Source: Clostridia bacterium
GTDB lineage: Bacteria > Bacillota > Clostridia > TANB77 > CAG-508
Assembly: GCA_900772235.1 (NCBI GenBank)
Contig: CAAGQX010000084.1
Coordinates: 1-29,527, forward strand
Reading direction: 5' to 3'
Length of the DNA stretch: 29,527 nucleotides
The first letter of the stretch is position 1; each line of letters opens with the position of its first letter. Below, in pieces: positions 1 to 7,556 of this stretch. Below the pieces are notes generated by a model. That model worked only from the letters and a program-made list of their open reading frames with translations. It ran no database searches and was not told where the DNA came from. The translations under genes and the position numbers were made by a program.

Positions 1-2352
1 ATCATCACGGCTAAATCCAAATGTCATTTGAGTTAAGTCGTTTGTTCCAAATGAGAAGAATTCAGCTTCTTCAGCTATTTCGTCTGCTGTTAATGCAGCT
101 CTTGGAATTTCAATCATTGTACCAATATGGTATTCCATATCTGATCCTTTTTCTTTCTTAACTTGTTCTGCTGTTTCTACAACTATGTCTTTAACGAATT
201 TTAATTCTTTTCTTTCTCCTACTAATGGAATCATTATTTCTGGAACTATGTCGTATCCATCTTCTTCTTTTACTTCAATAGCAGCTTCCATTAATGCTCT
301 TGTTTGCATTCTTGCTATTTCTGGATATGTTACAGCAAGACGGCATCCTCTATGTCCCATCATTGGGTTAAATTCGTGTAAGTCTGCACATTTTTGTTTT
401 AAATGTTCAACTGTTACACCCATATCACTAGCTAGTGCTTTTATGTCCTCTTCATCTGTTGGTAAGAACTCGTGTAGAGGTGGATCTAAATAACGAACTG
501 TCATTGGTAATCCTTTTAATTCTTTGTACATAGCTTTGAAGTCACCTTTTTGGAATGGTATTAATTCGTTTAAAGCTGCTTCTCTTGCTTCTACTGTTTC
601 AGATAATATCATTTTTCTAATTTTTGGTATTCTTTCTTCTTCAAAGAACATATGCTCTGTTCTACATAATCCAATACCTTCAGCTCCTAATTCAACAGCT
701 TTTCTTGTATCTCTTGGGTTATCAGCGTTTGTTCTAACTCCTAAGTTTCTGAATTCATCTGCCCAAGCCATTATTCTTCCGAAATTTCCGCTTATTTCAG
801 CTTCGTGAGTTGGAATATCTTCTCCATAGATATTTCCTGTTGAACCATCTATAGAAATATAATCACCTTTATGGAATGTTCTTCCACCTAATTCAAATTC
901 TTCTTTTTCTTCATTTATTTTGATATCTCCGCATCCTGCAACACAGCAAGCACCCATACCACGAGCAACAACTGCAGCGTGTGATGTACGACCACCACGA
1001 ACTGTTAATATACCTTGAGCAGCTGCCATACCTTCAATATCTTCTGGTGTTGTTTCTAGTCTAACTAAAACAACTCTTTCTCCTTTTCCACCTTTTCCAA
1101 GTTCTTTTGCTTCTTCAGCTGTAAATACAACTTTACCTGCACCAGCACCTGGAGCTGCATTTAAACCTGTTCCTATAACTTTTGCATCTTTTAATGCTTT
1201 AGCATCAAATACAGGGTGTAATAATTGGTCTAATGATTTTGCTTCTATTCTTAGAACTGCTTCTTCAGGAGTTATCATTCCTTCATCTACTAAATCACAA
1301 GCGATTTTTATAGCCGCTGGAGCTGTTCTTTTTCCATTTCTTGTTTGTAAGAAATATAATTTTCCTTCTTGAATTGTGAATTCCATATCTTGCATATCAC
1401 GATAATGGTCTTCTAGTTTGTGTGCTAATGTCATAAATTCTTTATAGCATTCTGGTAAATCTTCTTCTAGTTTTGTTATTGGTTGTGGTGTTCTAACACC
1501 TGCAACAACATCTTCACCTTGTGCATTAATTAAATATTCACCATAAATACCTTTTTCTCCAGTAGCAGGGTCACGAGTAAATGCAACACCTGTTCCAGAT
1601 GTTTCTCCCATATTTCCAAATACCATTGCTTGTACATTTACAGCTGTTCCCCAGTCTCCTGGTATATCATTCATTCTTCTGTAAACTATAGCTCTTGGGT
1701 TATCCCAGCTTCTAAATACAGCTTTAACTGCTCCCATTAATTGTTCTGTTGGGTCTTGTGGGAATTCTGCACCATTCATATTTTCGCTATATACAGCTTT
1801 GAATCTTTTTACTAATTCTTTTAAGTCATCTACTGTTAATTCAGTATCGAAATGAACTCCTTTTTCTGTTTTTACTTCATCAATTATTTTTTCAAAGAAT
1901 GACTTTGGAACTTCCATAACAACATCTGAATACATTTGTATAAATCTTCTATAAGAATCATATGCGAATCTTGGGTTTCCTGTTTTAGCAGCAAAACCTT
2001 CAACTGCAACATCATTTAGTCCTAAATTTAATATTGTATCCATCATACCTGGCATTGATGCTCTTGCACCACTTCTTACAGATACTAATAATGGATCTGA
2101 ATTGTCACCAAATTTTTTGCCTTGCATTTCTTCTAGTTTCTTTAATGCTTCAAAAATTTGATTTTGAATTTCTTCATTGATAGTTTTACCATCCTTGTAA
2201 TATTCTGTACAAGCTTCTGTAGAAACTGTAAATCCTTGTGGGATTGGTAATCCTAGGTTTGTCATTTCTGCTAAGTTAGCACCTTTACCACCTAGCAATT
2301 CACGCATATTTGCGTTTCCTTCTTTAAAAAGGTAAACATACTTTTTGCTCAT
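1..2352 (-). CDS. ppdK: pyruvate, phosphate dikinase (3' end outside window)
   Basis: Interconverts pyruvate + ATP + Pi with PEP + AMP + PPi in the cytoplasm, a glycolytic/gluconeogenic step common in anaerobes that use PPi. About 784 codons are present; the family is near 875 residues, so roughly 90 C-terminal residues lie beyond base 1. The N-terminal ATP-grasp part is clear (GGKGANLAEM near residue 12, SVRSGARASMPGMMDT further on). The swivelling phosphohistidine domain carries GGRTSHAAVVARGMG, with the catalytic His at residue 458. The PEP-binding barrel begins after it (LCRTEHMFF, MGHRGCRL). The ATG at 2352 follows AAGAAGG. The reading frame is intact throughout. It is a single gene with its own promoter (see 2397-2425), divergent from the GC-rich orphan gene. 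Confidence 0.97.
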   Translation of the reverse strand, partial: MSKKYVYLFKEGNANMRELLGGKGANLAEMTNLGLPIPQGFTVSTEACTEYYKDGKTINEEIQNQIFEALKKLEEMQGKKFGDNSDPLLVSVRSGARASMPGMMDTILNLGLNDVAVEGFAAKTGNPRFAYDSYRRFIQMYSDVVMEVPKSFFEKIIDEVKTEKGVHFDTELTVDDLKELVKRFKAVYSENMNGAEFPQDPTEQLMGAVKAVFRSWDNPRAIVYRRMNDIPGDWGTAVNVQAMVFGNMGETSGTGVAFTRDPATGEKGIYGEYLINAQGEDVVAGVRTPQPITKLEEDLPECYKEFMTLAHKLEDHYRDMQDMEFTIQEGKLYFLQTRNGKRTAPAAIKIACDLVDEGMITPEEAVLRIEAKSLDQLLHPVFDAKALKDAKVIGTGLNAAPGAGAGKVVFTAEEAKELGKGGKGERVVLVRLETTPEDIEGMAAAQGILTVRGGRTSHAAVVARGMGACCVAGCGDIKINEEKEEFELGGRTFHKGDYISIDGSTGNIYGEDIPTHEAEISGNFGRIMAWADEFRNLGVRTNADNPRDTRKAVELGAEGIGLCRTEHMFFEEERIPKIRKMILSETVEAREAALNELIPFQKGDFKAMYKELKGLPMTVRYLDPPLHEFLPTDEEDIKALASDMGVTVEHLKQKCADLHEFNPMMGHRGCRLAVTYPEIARMQTRALMEAAIEVKEEDGYDIVPEIMIPLVGERKELKFVKDIVVETAEQVKKEKGSDMEYHIGTMIEIPRAALTADEIAEEAEFFSFGTNDLTQMTFGFSRDD

Positions 2353-2396
2353 AAAAAAACCTTCTTTCTTTTTTTCTTCTTTTTTTACCGTGAGTT

Positions 2397-2425
2397 ATTA
2401 TATATCAAATTGTTATAAAAATCAA
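2397..2425 (-). promoter_or_regulatory. sigma-A promoter of ppdK
   Basis: On the minus strand TTGATT (2420-2425) and TATAAT (2397-2402) are separated by 17 bases. It lies about 45 bases upstream of the ppdK start, and the intervening leader is purine-rich. Confidence 0.75.
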
Positions 2426-2559
2426 CTTTTTTTACAAGTTTTTTATATAATCATTTTATTGTAAAGCTATCTCTTTTCTTTATGTTAAATTTAAAAAATG
2501 TTAATAATACTTTATCATTCCAATTTGCTCTAATATTTTTTATGCATACATTTATTAAT

Positions 2560-2588
2560 TTGAATTTTATGTTTACTTCTGGTATAAT
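2560..2588 (+). promoter_or_regulatory. sigma-A promoter of the GC-rich island
   Basis: TTGAAT (2560-2565), a 17-base spacer and TATAAT (2583-2588) with an extended -10 (TGG before it). Predicted start is near 2595. It drives the structured leader and the 142-aa ORF. The 100 bases between it and the ppdK promoter show nothing else that I can identify. Confidence 0.8.
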
Positions 2589-2594
2589 TAATAT

Positions 2595-2745
2595 AGTTAT
2601 AGGTTGAGTGCCTATTTTAAAATCCCATTTCCTTTCGTCAAAAAAAGGAAGTGTTTACATAGTTCACCCGACGCCTTGCCCTATATGGTATGGTGTCACC
2701 ACATCATCGTTGGACCTGTTTCTAAATGTAGAAGCAGGCAAATAA
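2595..2745 (+). ncRNA. structured, GC-rich leader or stand-alone RNA
   Basis: About 150 bases of unusually GC-rich, non-coding, stem-forming sequence between a strong promoter and an ORF. Visible helices are: a 10-bp hairpin CATTTCCTTT / AAAGGAAGTG (about 2627-2654); GACGCC pairing with GGTGTC and enclosing TGCC/GGTA with loop CTATAT (about 2670-2697); and a near-perfect 10-bp hairpin CCTGTTTCTA / TAGAAGCAGG with loop AATG (about 2716-2739). No U-run follows the last hairpin, so transcription probably continues into the ORF. Size and layout would suit a conserved RNA class such as the raiA motif, but that resemblance is from memory and unverified. A cis-regulatory leader is equally possible. 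Confidence 0.5.
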
Positions 2746-2763
2746 GAAAGGATTAGAAAAAAA

Positions 2764-3192
2764 ATGGAAAATGCTTACGTTCCCGCCTTTACCCGTGAAG
2801 AACTCAATGTTGCGAGAGATCAGCATAATGCAGCTGTGGTCCAGGAGGCTATTGCACAGCTCTGGAATGATGTCAATGCAGTAATCTCTGGTGCCAAAGA
2901 TTACTGTGCCACAACCGGAAATAGCCCCACTTCCTTTTTCCTTGATCATCCGATCAAGCTTCCTACCAATATCTGCTCCAGCTACGAGAAAAGCATTATT
3001 GACGCCGCAGGCTATGTGGCTCTCATGCTGGGGTTGGATCGCACCAAGTTTTCAAACGGCCAACCGACTAATAAGGTGGCAGAGAACGCAGATGTCTCGT
3101 CTCTTTTCACTGACTTCACTCGCCCGTTGCTTGAGGCTGGGTTCCTCATCAGGGCCCTCGGTTCTTTCAAGCTCGCATTTGCACTTTGCTAA
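2764..3192 (+). CDS. orphan 142-aa protein with foreign-looking codon use
   Basis: I do not recognise this protein. It is soluble and mixed alpha-helical in appearance, with no signal peptide. The first 45 residues look helical and rich in Ala and Asn (ARDQHNAAVVQEAIAQLWND); the C-terminal third is more hydrophobic (RPLLEAGFLIRALGSFKLAF) and the protein ends in Cys. An AGAAAGGA motif precedes the ATG by about 10 bases. Third positions are largely G or C (CTC, GCC, ACC, CCG), sharply unlike the neighbouring genes, which suggests transfer from a higher-GC donor. It has its own promoter, leader and terminator, and is flanked by convergent SleB and divergent ppdK. Arg is encoded by CGT, CGC, AGA and AGG, never CGG. 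Real gene: likely; function: unknown. Confidence 0.75.
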   Translation: MENAYVPAFTREELNVARDQHNAAVVQEAIAQLWNDVNAVISGAKDYCATTGNSPTSFFLDHPIKLPTNICSSYEKSIIDAAGYVALMLGLDRTKFSNGQPTNKVAENADVSSLFTDFTRPLLEAGFLIRALGSFKLAFALC

Positions 3193-3199
3193 GCCTTTT

Positions 3200-3230
3200 C
3201 TCCCCCCATTATGGGGGGAGTTTCTTTTTT
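3200..3230 (+). terminator. intrinsic terminator of the orphan gene
   Basis: Stem CTCCCCCC / GGGGGGAG with loop ATTAT, followed by TTTCTTTTTT. It is eight bases past the stop codon, and the T-run is on the plus side only. Confidence 0.92.
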
Positions 3231-3244
3231 ACTAAATACTATTT

Positions 3245-3934
3245 TTATTTGCAAAATCTGTGGTTTCCTATTACTACTGTTACTGGTCTTGACCAAATCC
3301 ACGGACTTGTTGCAGTATTTGGGTTGAAATAATATATTGCTCCATATGTTGGATCCCAGCCATTCATTGCATCTCTTGCAGCATTTCTAGCTGTTTGGTT
3401 TGGTTCTAAGTTTATTTGCCCATCACTTACTACGCTAAATGCTCCAGATTGGTATATAACTCCTGCTACTGTATTGGGAAAAGATGAACTTTTAACTCTA
3501 TTTAAAACTACAGCTGCAACTCCAACTTGTCCTGTGTAACTTTCTCCTCTGGCTTCTGCATATACCAAATGAGCTAGCAAATTTAAGTCTGATGTATTGT
3601 TTGTTTTATTAGTTGTAGTGCTTGATGTATATATTCCCATTGCTGCTAATGTTTTTGGACCAGCAATTCCATCCACTTGCAAACCATTTGCAGATTGAAA
3701 CCATTTCACTGCAGATAAAGTTTTACTTCCGAAAATTCCATCTACTGTTCCACTGTAATATCCCCATCTTTTTAGTTTAGTTTGAATTTGTTTTACTTCA
3801 TCACTATTTGAACCATATTTAGATAACGCATAGCTTGAATTTACATCTTCTCTAACAAATACATTATATGCACAAAATATACTTGCAATTGTAATTAATA
3901 AAATAATTGCTACTGTTTTTCTTCTTTTTTGCAT
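3245..3934 (-). CDS. SleB-like cell wall hydrolase with peptidoglycan-binding domain
   Basis: Predicted lytic enzyme acting on peptidoglycan outside the membrane; SleB family members degrade spore cortex during germination. From the start chosen here (229 aa) there is an N-terminal membrane segment or uncleaved signal (residues 7-23), a PG_binding_1 domain (about 40-100, with VKQIQTKLKRWGYY and KTLSAVKWFQ), a Thr/Asn-rich linker, and a Hydrolase_2 (SleB) domain from 118 to the end. Its motif VYAEARGESYTGQ contains the likely catalytic Glu127. An in-frame ATG 13 codons upstream (3973) has no ribosome binding site, whereas AAAGGTGG precedes 3934. It is the last gene of the asp23-xseB cluster. 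It could be a vegetative SleB-type enzyme rather than a cortex lysin. Confidence 0.9.
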   Translation of the reverse strand: MQKRRKTVAIILLITIASIFCAYNVFVREDVNSSYALSKYGSNSDEVKQIQTKLKRWGYYSGTVDGIFGSKTLSAVKWFQSANGLQVDGIAGPKTLAAMGIYTSSTTTNKTNNTSDLNLLAHLVYAEARGESYTGQVGVAAVVLNRVKSSSFPNTVAGVIYQSGAFSVVSDGQINLEPNQTARNAARDAMNGWDPTYGAIYYFNPNTATSPWIWSRPVTVVIGNHRFCK

Positions 3935-4008
3935 AAAAAAACCACCTTTAGAATTTTTTCTTATTATTTCCAAAAGTGTTTTTTTTATGCTTTTTTAATG
4001 CCTATAAA

Positions 4009-4224
4009 TTAAAAGTCTTCTTCTGTAATTTCATTTTTGTTTTCTATTAATACTGTTATTTTCTTTTCTGCATCTTCTAAGTATTTATTACATTCCTTAG
4101 ATATTTTCATACCTTCTTCAAATTTTTTTATTGAATCATCTAAATTCAAATCTCCCTTTTCAAGTTCTTGAACTATTTTTTCTAGTTTATCCATATTCTC
4201 TTCAAAATTCAATTCCTTCATTTT
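4009..4224 (-). CDS. xseB: exodeoxyribonuclease VII small subunit
   Basis: Small subunit of exonuclease VII, which degrades single-stranded DNA to oligonucleotides with XseA. About 71 residues, typical for the family. The XseB signature is clear: FEENMDKLEKIVQELEKGDL, then LDDSIKKFEEGMKISKECNKYL, two helices of the coiled coil. GGAGG lies five bases before the ATG at 4224. An ATG at 4233 overlaps the preceding stop (TAATG) but has no ribosome binding site of its own. Unusually, a membrane protein gene (4233-4652) separates it from xseA. Confidence 0.95.
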   Translation of the reverse strand, partial: KMKELNFEENMDKLEKIVQELEKGDLNLDDSIKKFEEGMKISKECNKYLEDAEKKITVLIENKNEITEEDF

Positions 4225-4232
4225 TTCCTCCA

Positions 4233-4652
4233 TTAATTAATTTCAAATGTTTCAGAGTCTACATCTACATAATACCAATACAATGCTTTTGTTGTTGCTT
4301 TTTCCCTTACACATATAATATATCTTCCTTTTGCATCAATTCCATCATAACTATAGTAAACTGTGTCGTCCTCTCCCCAGTTATCTTGCACTATTTTCTT
4401 TGCTTTTTCTTCTTTACTTTCTGAAGTACTTGTATTTTCTTTTTTATCTTCATTTTTAACTTCTGTTCCAGAAGAATTTACATTTTGATTTTCTTTTTCC
4501 TTTTCAATATCATTAGTCATATTATTTACATCTTTAACATCTGTTACTGTTGGTACCGACTCTGCCTTTTTTAATATTTTACAAGTACAAATTACTGCTG
4601 TTATTATTACAATAATTATGGCTCCCAAATACATTAATACTTTTTTATTCAT
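4233..4652 (-). CDS. membrane-anchored hypothetical protein
   Basis: I do not recognise a named family. The 139-aa product has an N-terminal transmembrane anchor (residues 6-27), a low-complexity extracytoplasmic linker rich in Asn, Glu, Lys and Ser (about 30-85), and a compact C-terminal region of about 50 residues with alternating hydrophobics and several aromatics (DDTVYYSYDGID, KALYWYYVDVDSETFEIN). That region would suit a small beta-rich domain. The stop overlaps the region just before xseB, and the start follows AAGGAGATG 12 bases after xseA, so it is translated within the xseA-xseB operon. Its placement between the two subunits of one enzyme is the odd point. Confidence 0.85.
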   Translation of the reverse strand: MNKKVLMYLGAIIIVIITAVICTCKILKKAESVPTVTDVKDVNNMTNDIEKEKENQNVNSSGTEVKNEDKKENTSTSESKEEKAKKIVQDNWGEDDTVYYSYDGIDAKGRYIICVREKATTKALYWYYVDVDSETFEIN

Positions 4653-4663
4653 AACACATCTCC

Positions 4664-5851
4664 TTATATTATTATCGCTTGTTTTTCTCCATCTACGAGT
4701 TTTAATTTTATTTCATCTTTTGGTTTTAAATCTTTAGCATATTTTACAATTTTTCCATCTTTTTCAGTTATACAATATCCTCTTGTTAATGTTTTTAATG
4801 GGCTTAAAGTGTCTAATTTAGAAATTAATTCTATTTCTTTTTTCTGTTTTTCTTGTATTTGAATTTTTATTATATTTATTAGTTCTTTAACTTTTGTGTC
4901 AACATTAATATACTTTTCATTTATTCCTTGTAGTGGTGCTGTAAACACTCTAGATGCCATAACTTTTTTATATCTTAGCTTCATAAATTCCACTTTTTTG
5001 CTTAACGCTGTTTTATATCTGTTTTGGTATGTTAAAAGTTTTAATTTTAGTTCTTGTACATCAGCTTGTGCAAGTTCTGCCGCTGCAGATGGCGTTGGAG
5101 CTCTTAAGTCTGACACAAAGTCTGCTATTGTAAAATCTGTTTCGTGTCCTACTGCAGAAATTATTGGTATATTCGACTCATATATTGCTCTTGCAGTTAT
5201 TTCTTCATTAAACGGCCACAAGTCTTCTATTGAGCCTCCTCCTCTTGCTAATATTATCACATCTGCCAAATTATTTTCATTCATTATATTAATTGCTCTT
5301 GCAATTTCTTTCTCTGCACCTGGTCCTTGTACTGGCACAGGAAAAAGTCTAATATGAACATTAGGGTTTCTTCTAGTTGATACATTTATTATGTCTTTTA
5401 TTACAGAACCTGTTTTTGAGGTTAGTACTCCAATTGTTTTTGGCATAAAAGGTATTTTCTTTTTATGAGATGAACTAAATAGTCCTTCTTTTTCAAGTTT
5501 GTTTTTTAGCTCCTCATATTTTTTAAATAAATCTCCTATTCCATCTTCTTGCATAGCTGTACAATAAATTTGATAAATTCCGTCTCTTTCAAATACTGCA
5601 ACAGTACCTAAAACTAAAACTTTCATTCCATCTTTTGGCATAAAATTCAAAGTAGCAGTTTGTGTTTTAAACATTATACATTTTATTAAAGAATTTTCAT
5701 CTTTTAAAGTAAAATACATATGTCCCGTATAGTGATGTTTAAAATTAGATATTTCTCCTTTCACATACACACTGTTTAAAAACTCATCCCTTGCTACTTT
5801 TTCTTTCATATATCTATTCAAATCTGTTACTGTCATTGCCACAGGTTTCAT
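4664..5851 (-). CDS. xseA: exodeoxyribonuclease VII large subunit
   Basis: Catalytic subunit of exonuclease VII. The 395-aa length is typical. It has an N-terminal OB-fold for DNA binding (about residues 5-95, with VYVKGEISNFKHHYTGHMYF), a catalytic core (KTIGVLTSKTGSVIKDI, RGGGSIEDLWPFNEE, SAVGHETDFTIADFVSDLRA near 230-255), and a long helical region that binds XseB, ending in the conserved LSPLKTLTRGYCI near 350. The ATG at 5851 overlaps the stop of nusB by one base (TAATG), preceded by AAGGAG, indicating coupled translation. The nusB-xseA-xseB order is common in Clostridia. Confidence 0.97.
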   Translation of the reverse strand: MKPVAMTVTDLNRYMKEKVARDEFLNSVYVKGEISNFKHHYTGHMYFTLKDENSLIKCIMFKTQTATLNFMPKDGMKVLVLGTVAVFERDGIYQIYCTAMQEDGIGDLFKKYEELKNKLEKEGLFSSSHKKKIPFMPKTIGVLTSKTGSVIKDIINVSTRRNPNVHIRLFPVPVQGPGAEKEIARAINIMNENNLADVIILARGGGSIEDLWPFNEEITARAIYESNIPIISAVGHETDFTIADFVSDLRAPTPSAAAELAQADVQELKLKLLTYQNRYKTALSKKVEFMKLRYKKVMASRVFTAPLQGINEKYINVDTKVKELINIIKIQIQEKQKKEIELISKLDTLSPLKTLTRGYCITEKDGKIVKYAKDLKPKDEIKLKLVDGEKQAIII

Positions 5852-6255
5852 TAATTATTCTCCTTAACAACACTTGCTAATATTCCATTTATAAATACAG
5901 GAGCAGTGTCTTCTCCATATTTTTTAGCAAGTTCTACAGCTTCATTTATACTAACTTTAAATGGTATTTTTGCATATACAATTTCATAAACAGAAAGTTT
6001 TAATATTGCAAGTGTAACTTTAGAAATTCTTTCTATTTTCCAATCTTGTTTCAAGTTTTTCTTGATGATTTCTGTTATATCATTTAAATTTTCTTGTACT
6101 CCGTGTGCTACATCTAGAATATATTCTCTTGCTTCTGTACCTTTTATCTCATTATTTTCTAGAAACAAATTAATTGTTTCTTCATTGCTTTCTTTTTGCA
6201 CCTCTACTTGGTATAAATATTTAAAAGCCATATCTCTTGCTTCTGATCTGTTCAT
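5851..6255 (-). CDS. nusB: transcription antitermination factor NusB
   Basis: RNA-binding helical protein that, with NusE (S10), assembles the antitermination complex on rRNA boxA. The 134-aa length is normal. Characteristic motifs are the N-terminal RSEARDMAFKYLYQVEVQ, DWKIERISKVTLAILKLSVYEI and the C-terminal VSINEAVELAKKYGEDTAPVFINGILA. The ATG at 6255 follows TGGAGGAAC. It is co-oriented with and just downstream of the Asp23/AmaP/DUF2273 genes, and translationally coupled to xseA. Confidence 0.97.
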   Translation of the reverse strand: MNRSEARDMAFKYLYQVEVQKESNEETINLFLENNEIKGTEAREYILDVAHGVQENLNDITEIIKKNLKQDWKIERISKVTLAILKLSVYEIVYAKIPFKVSINEAVELAKKYGEDTAPVFINGILASVVKENN

Positions 6256-6268
6256 TTTGTTCCTCCAA

Positions 6269-6472
6269 TTATAGTTTATCTATAAATTCCTTTATTCTTG
6301 TTTTTACTAACTCTTTGTTGTTTTGAATGTAGTTTCCTATATACATTCCTACAAATATTATAATTACTGCAATAATTATCTTATATATTTGAAGTAGCAA
6401 TGCTAGTATTGCTATTGCTGCTCCAATAATTGCACCTTTGTATTTTGAGAAAAAATTTTTAAATTCTTTCAT
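6269..6472 (-). CDS. small integral membrane protein, DUF2273 family
   Basis: A 67-aa protein with two closely spaced hydrophobic helices (about residues 12-28 and 30-48) and a basic C-terminal helix (ELVKTRIKEFIDKL). Family DUF2273 members lie next to Asp23 and AmaP genes in many Firmicutes and are thought to belong to the same envelope-stress module. The context here is the same: amaP upstream and nusB downstream. The ATG follows AGAGGATGG. Confidence 0.85.
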   Translation of the reverse strand: MKEFKNFFSKYKGAIIGAAIAILALLLQIYKIIIAVIIIFVGMYIGNYIQNNKELVKTRIKEFIDKL

Positions 6473-6494
6473 ATACCATCCTCTTTTTTTTATA

Positions 6495-7049
6495 TTATTC
6501 TTTTACAACATTTTCTTTTTTGGGATTTATATTTTTTATTCTAATATTTACTTCTTTTATTTCTAAGTCTAATGATTTTTTAACTTCATCTTTTACATTT
6601 GCTTGAATTTTTGCAGCCAAATCTTTAATAACCGCTTCTGAATATACTGATAAAGTTATAAATATGCTAATTTTATTTTCTGCATCTACATCAACTTTTG
6701 TAGTTGAATTTTCTATGCTATTATAGTTTTTAATAACAGCTGTAGATAAATTTTCAATTGTGTCTTTAGATACTAGTAATTTACCATTTTCGTTTTCTAA
6801 AAGTATTCCTTCTTTTGATTTTTCTTTTGCATATGAGTTAAAGAAGATAGATTTTATTGATAGTATTATAAGTAATATTGCTATTCCTAAAGTTATTGGT
6901 CCACTAATTTCATTAGATAATACTGTTTCTATAACATCAAATGCAACCTTTAGTTCTAACCATCCAGATATTAAAATACATATTGTTAGTGATATTATTA
7001 AAATAATTACTGAAAAAATTATTAAATTTATTCTATCTAAAACTTTCAT
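6495..7049 (-). CDS. amaP: alkaline shock response membrane anchor protein AmaP
   Basis: Membrane anchor for Asp23-family protein. The 184-aa product has two N-terminal transmembrane helices (about residues 8-30 and 50-68) and a cytoplasmic Asp23-like domain with the conserved ISIFITLSVYSEAVIKDLAA stretch and LEIKEVNIRIKNI near the end. Five bases separate it from the asp23 stop, and GAAGGAGAAG lies inside the end of asp23 as ribosome binding site. By family knowledge it tethers Asp23 to the membrane; the exact role in this organism is inferred. Confidence 0.88.
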   Translation of the reverse strand: MKVLDRINLIIFSVIILIISLTICILISGWLELKVAFDVIETVLSNEISGPITLGIAILLIILSIKSIFFNSYAKEKSKEGILLENENGKLLVSKDTIENLSTAVIKNYNSIENSTTKVDVDAENKISIFITLSVYSEAVIKDLAAKIQANVKDEVKKSLDLEIKEVNIRIKNINPKKENVVKE

Positions 7050-7054
7050 TTTTA

Positions 7055-7477
7055 TTATTCTTCTCCTTCTTCTTTTTCTTTATTTTCTTGTGTGTTTGTG
7101 TTTGTTTTAATTCCTTGAACATGAATATTTACTCCAGATACTTTCAAACCTGTCATTGTTTCTACTGCTTTTTTTACTCTTCTTTGAATTTCAAAAGCAA
7201 CATCTGGTATTCTTACTCCATATTCAACTATTATATTTACATCTATTTTTGTTTCTTTTTCTCCAACTTCAACTTTTATTCCTTTTGACAAATTTTTCTT
7301 TCCGCTAAAAACTTCTGCAAGTCCTCCTCCTGCCATACTGTAAACGCCTTGTACTTCAGATACAGCAACACCTGCAATAGATGCTACAACATCATTAGAG
7401 ATTTTTATATCTGTGCTGTCAGAAGATGTTATTTCAGTTTCTTGCGCTTCCACAACTTCTTTATTTTCTTCTTCCAT
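7055..7477 (-). CDS. Asp23/Gls24 family envelope stress response protein
   Basis: A 140-aa cytoplasmic protein of the Asp23 family. The core shows the usual features: IKISNDVVASIAGVAVSEVQ near residue 25, GGLAEVFSGKKN, VEVGEKETKIDVNIIVEYGV, and the closing VSGVNIHVQGI. The acidic N-terminus and Glu/Lys-rich tail are typical. The ATG at 7477 follows AAGGAGG. It is the first gene of the run ending at the SleB-like gene. The terminator of the deacetylase gene lies immediately upstream, and a weak promoter (TTGATA-17-TAAGTA) may overlap that hairpin. Confidence 0.93.
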   Translation of the reverse strand: MEEENKEVVEAQETEITSSDSTDIKISNDVVASIAGVAVSEVQGVYSMAGGGLAEVFSGKKNLSKGIKVEVGEKETKIDVNIIVEYGVRIPDVAFEIQRRVKKAVETMTGLKVSGVNIHVQGIKTNTNTQENKEKEEGEE

Positions 7478-7487
7478 TTTATACCTC

Positions 7488-7539
7488 CTTAAAATAAAAA
7501 AATTGATATACTTAAATTATCTATATAAGTATATCAATT
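7488..7539 (-). terminator. intrinsic terminator after the PdaB-like gene
   Basis: A perfect 14-bp inverted repeat, AATTGATATACTTA (7501-7514) and TAAGTATATCAATT (7526-7539). In the minus direction it is followed by a long T-run (plus-strand A-run 7488-7500). It sits 17 bases past the deacetylase stop and just before the asp23 ribosome binding site. Confidence 0.85.
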
Positions 7540-7556
7540 TATAATTAAATTTACAA

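Noticed and set aside
2722..2949. Minus-strand 75-aa reading frame opposite the GC-rich orphan gene
   Set aside because: It is antisense to a gene with promoter, ribosome binding site and terminator; it has no site of its own and a Cys/Ile-rich random composition.
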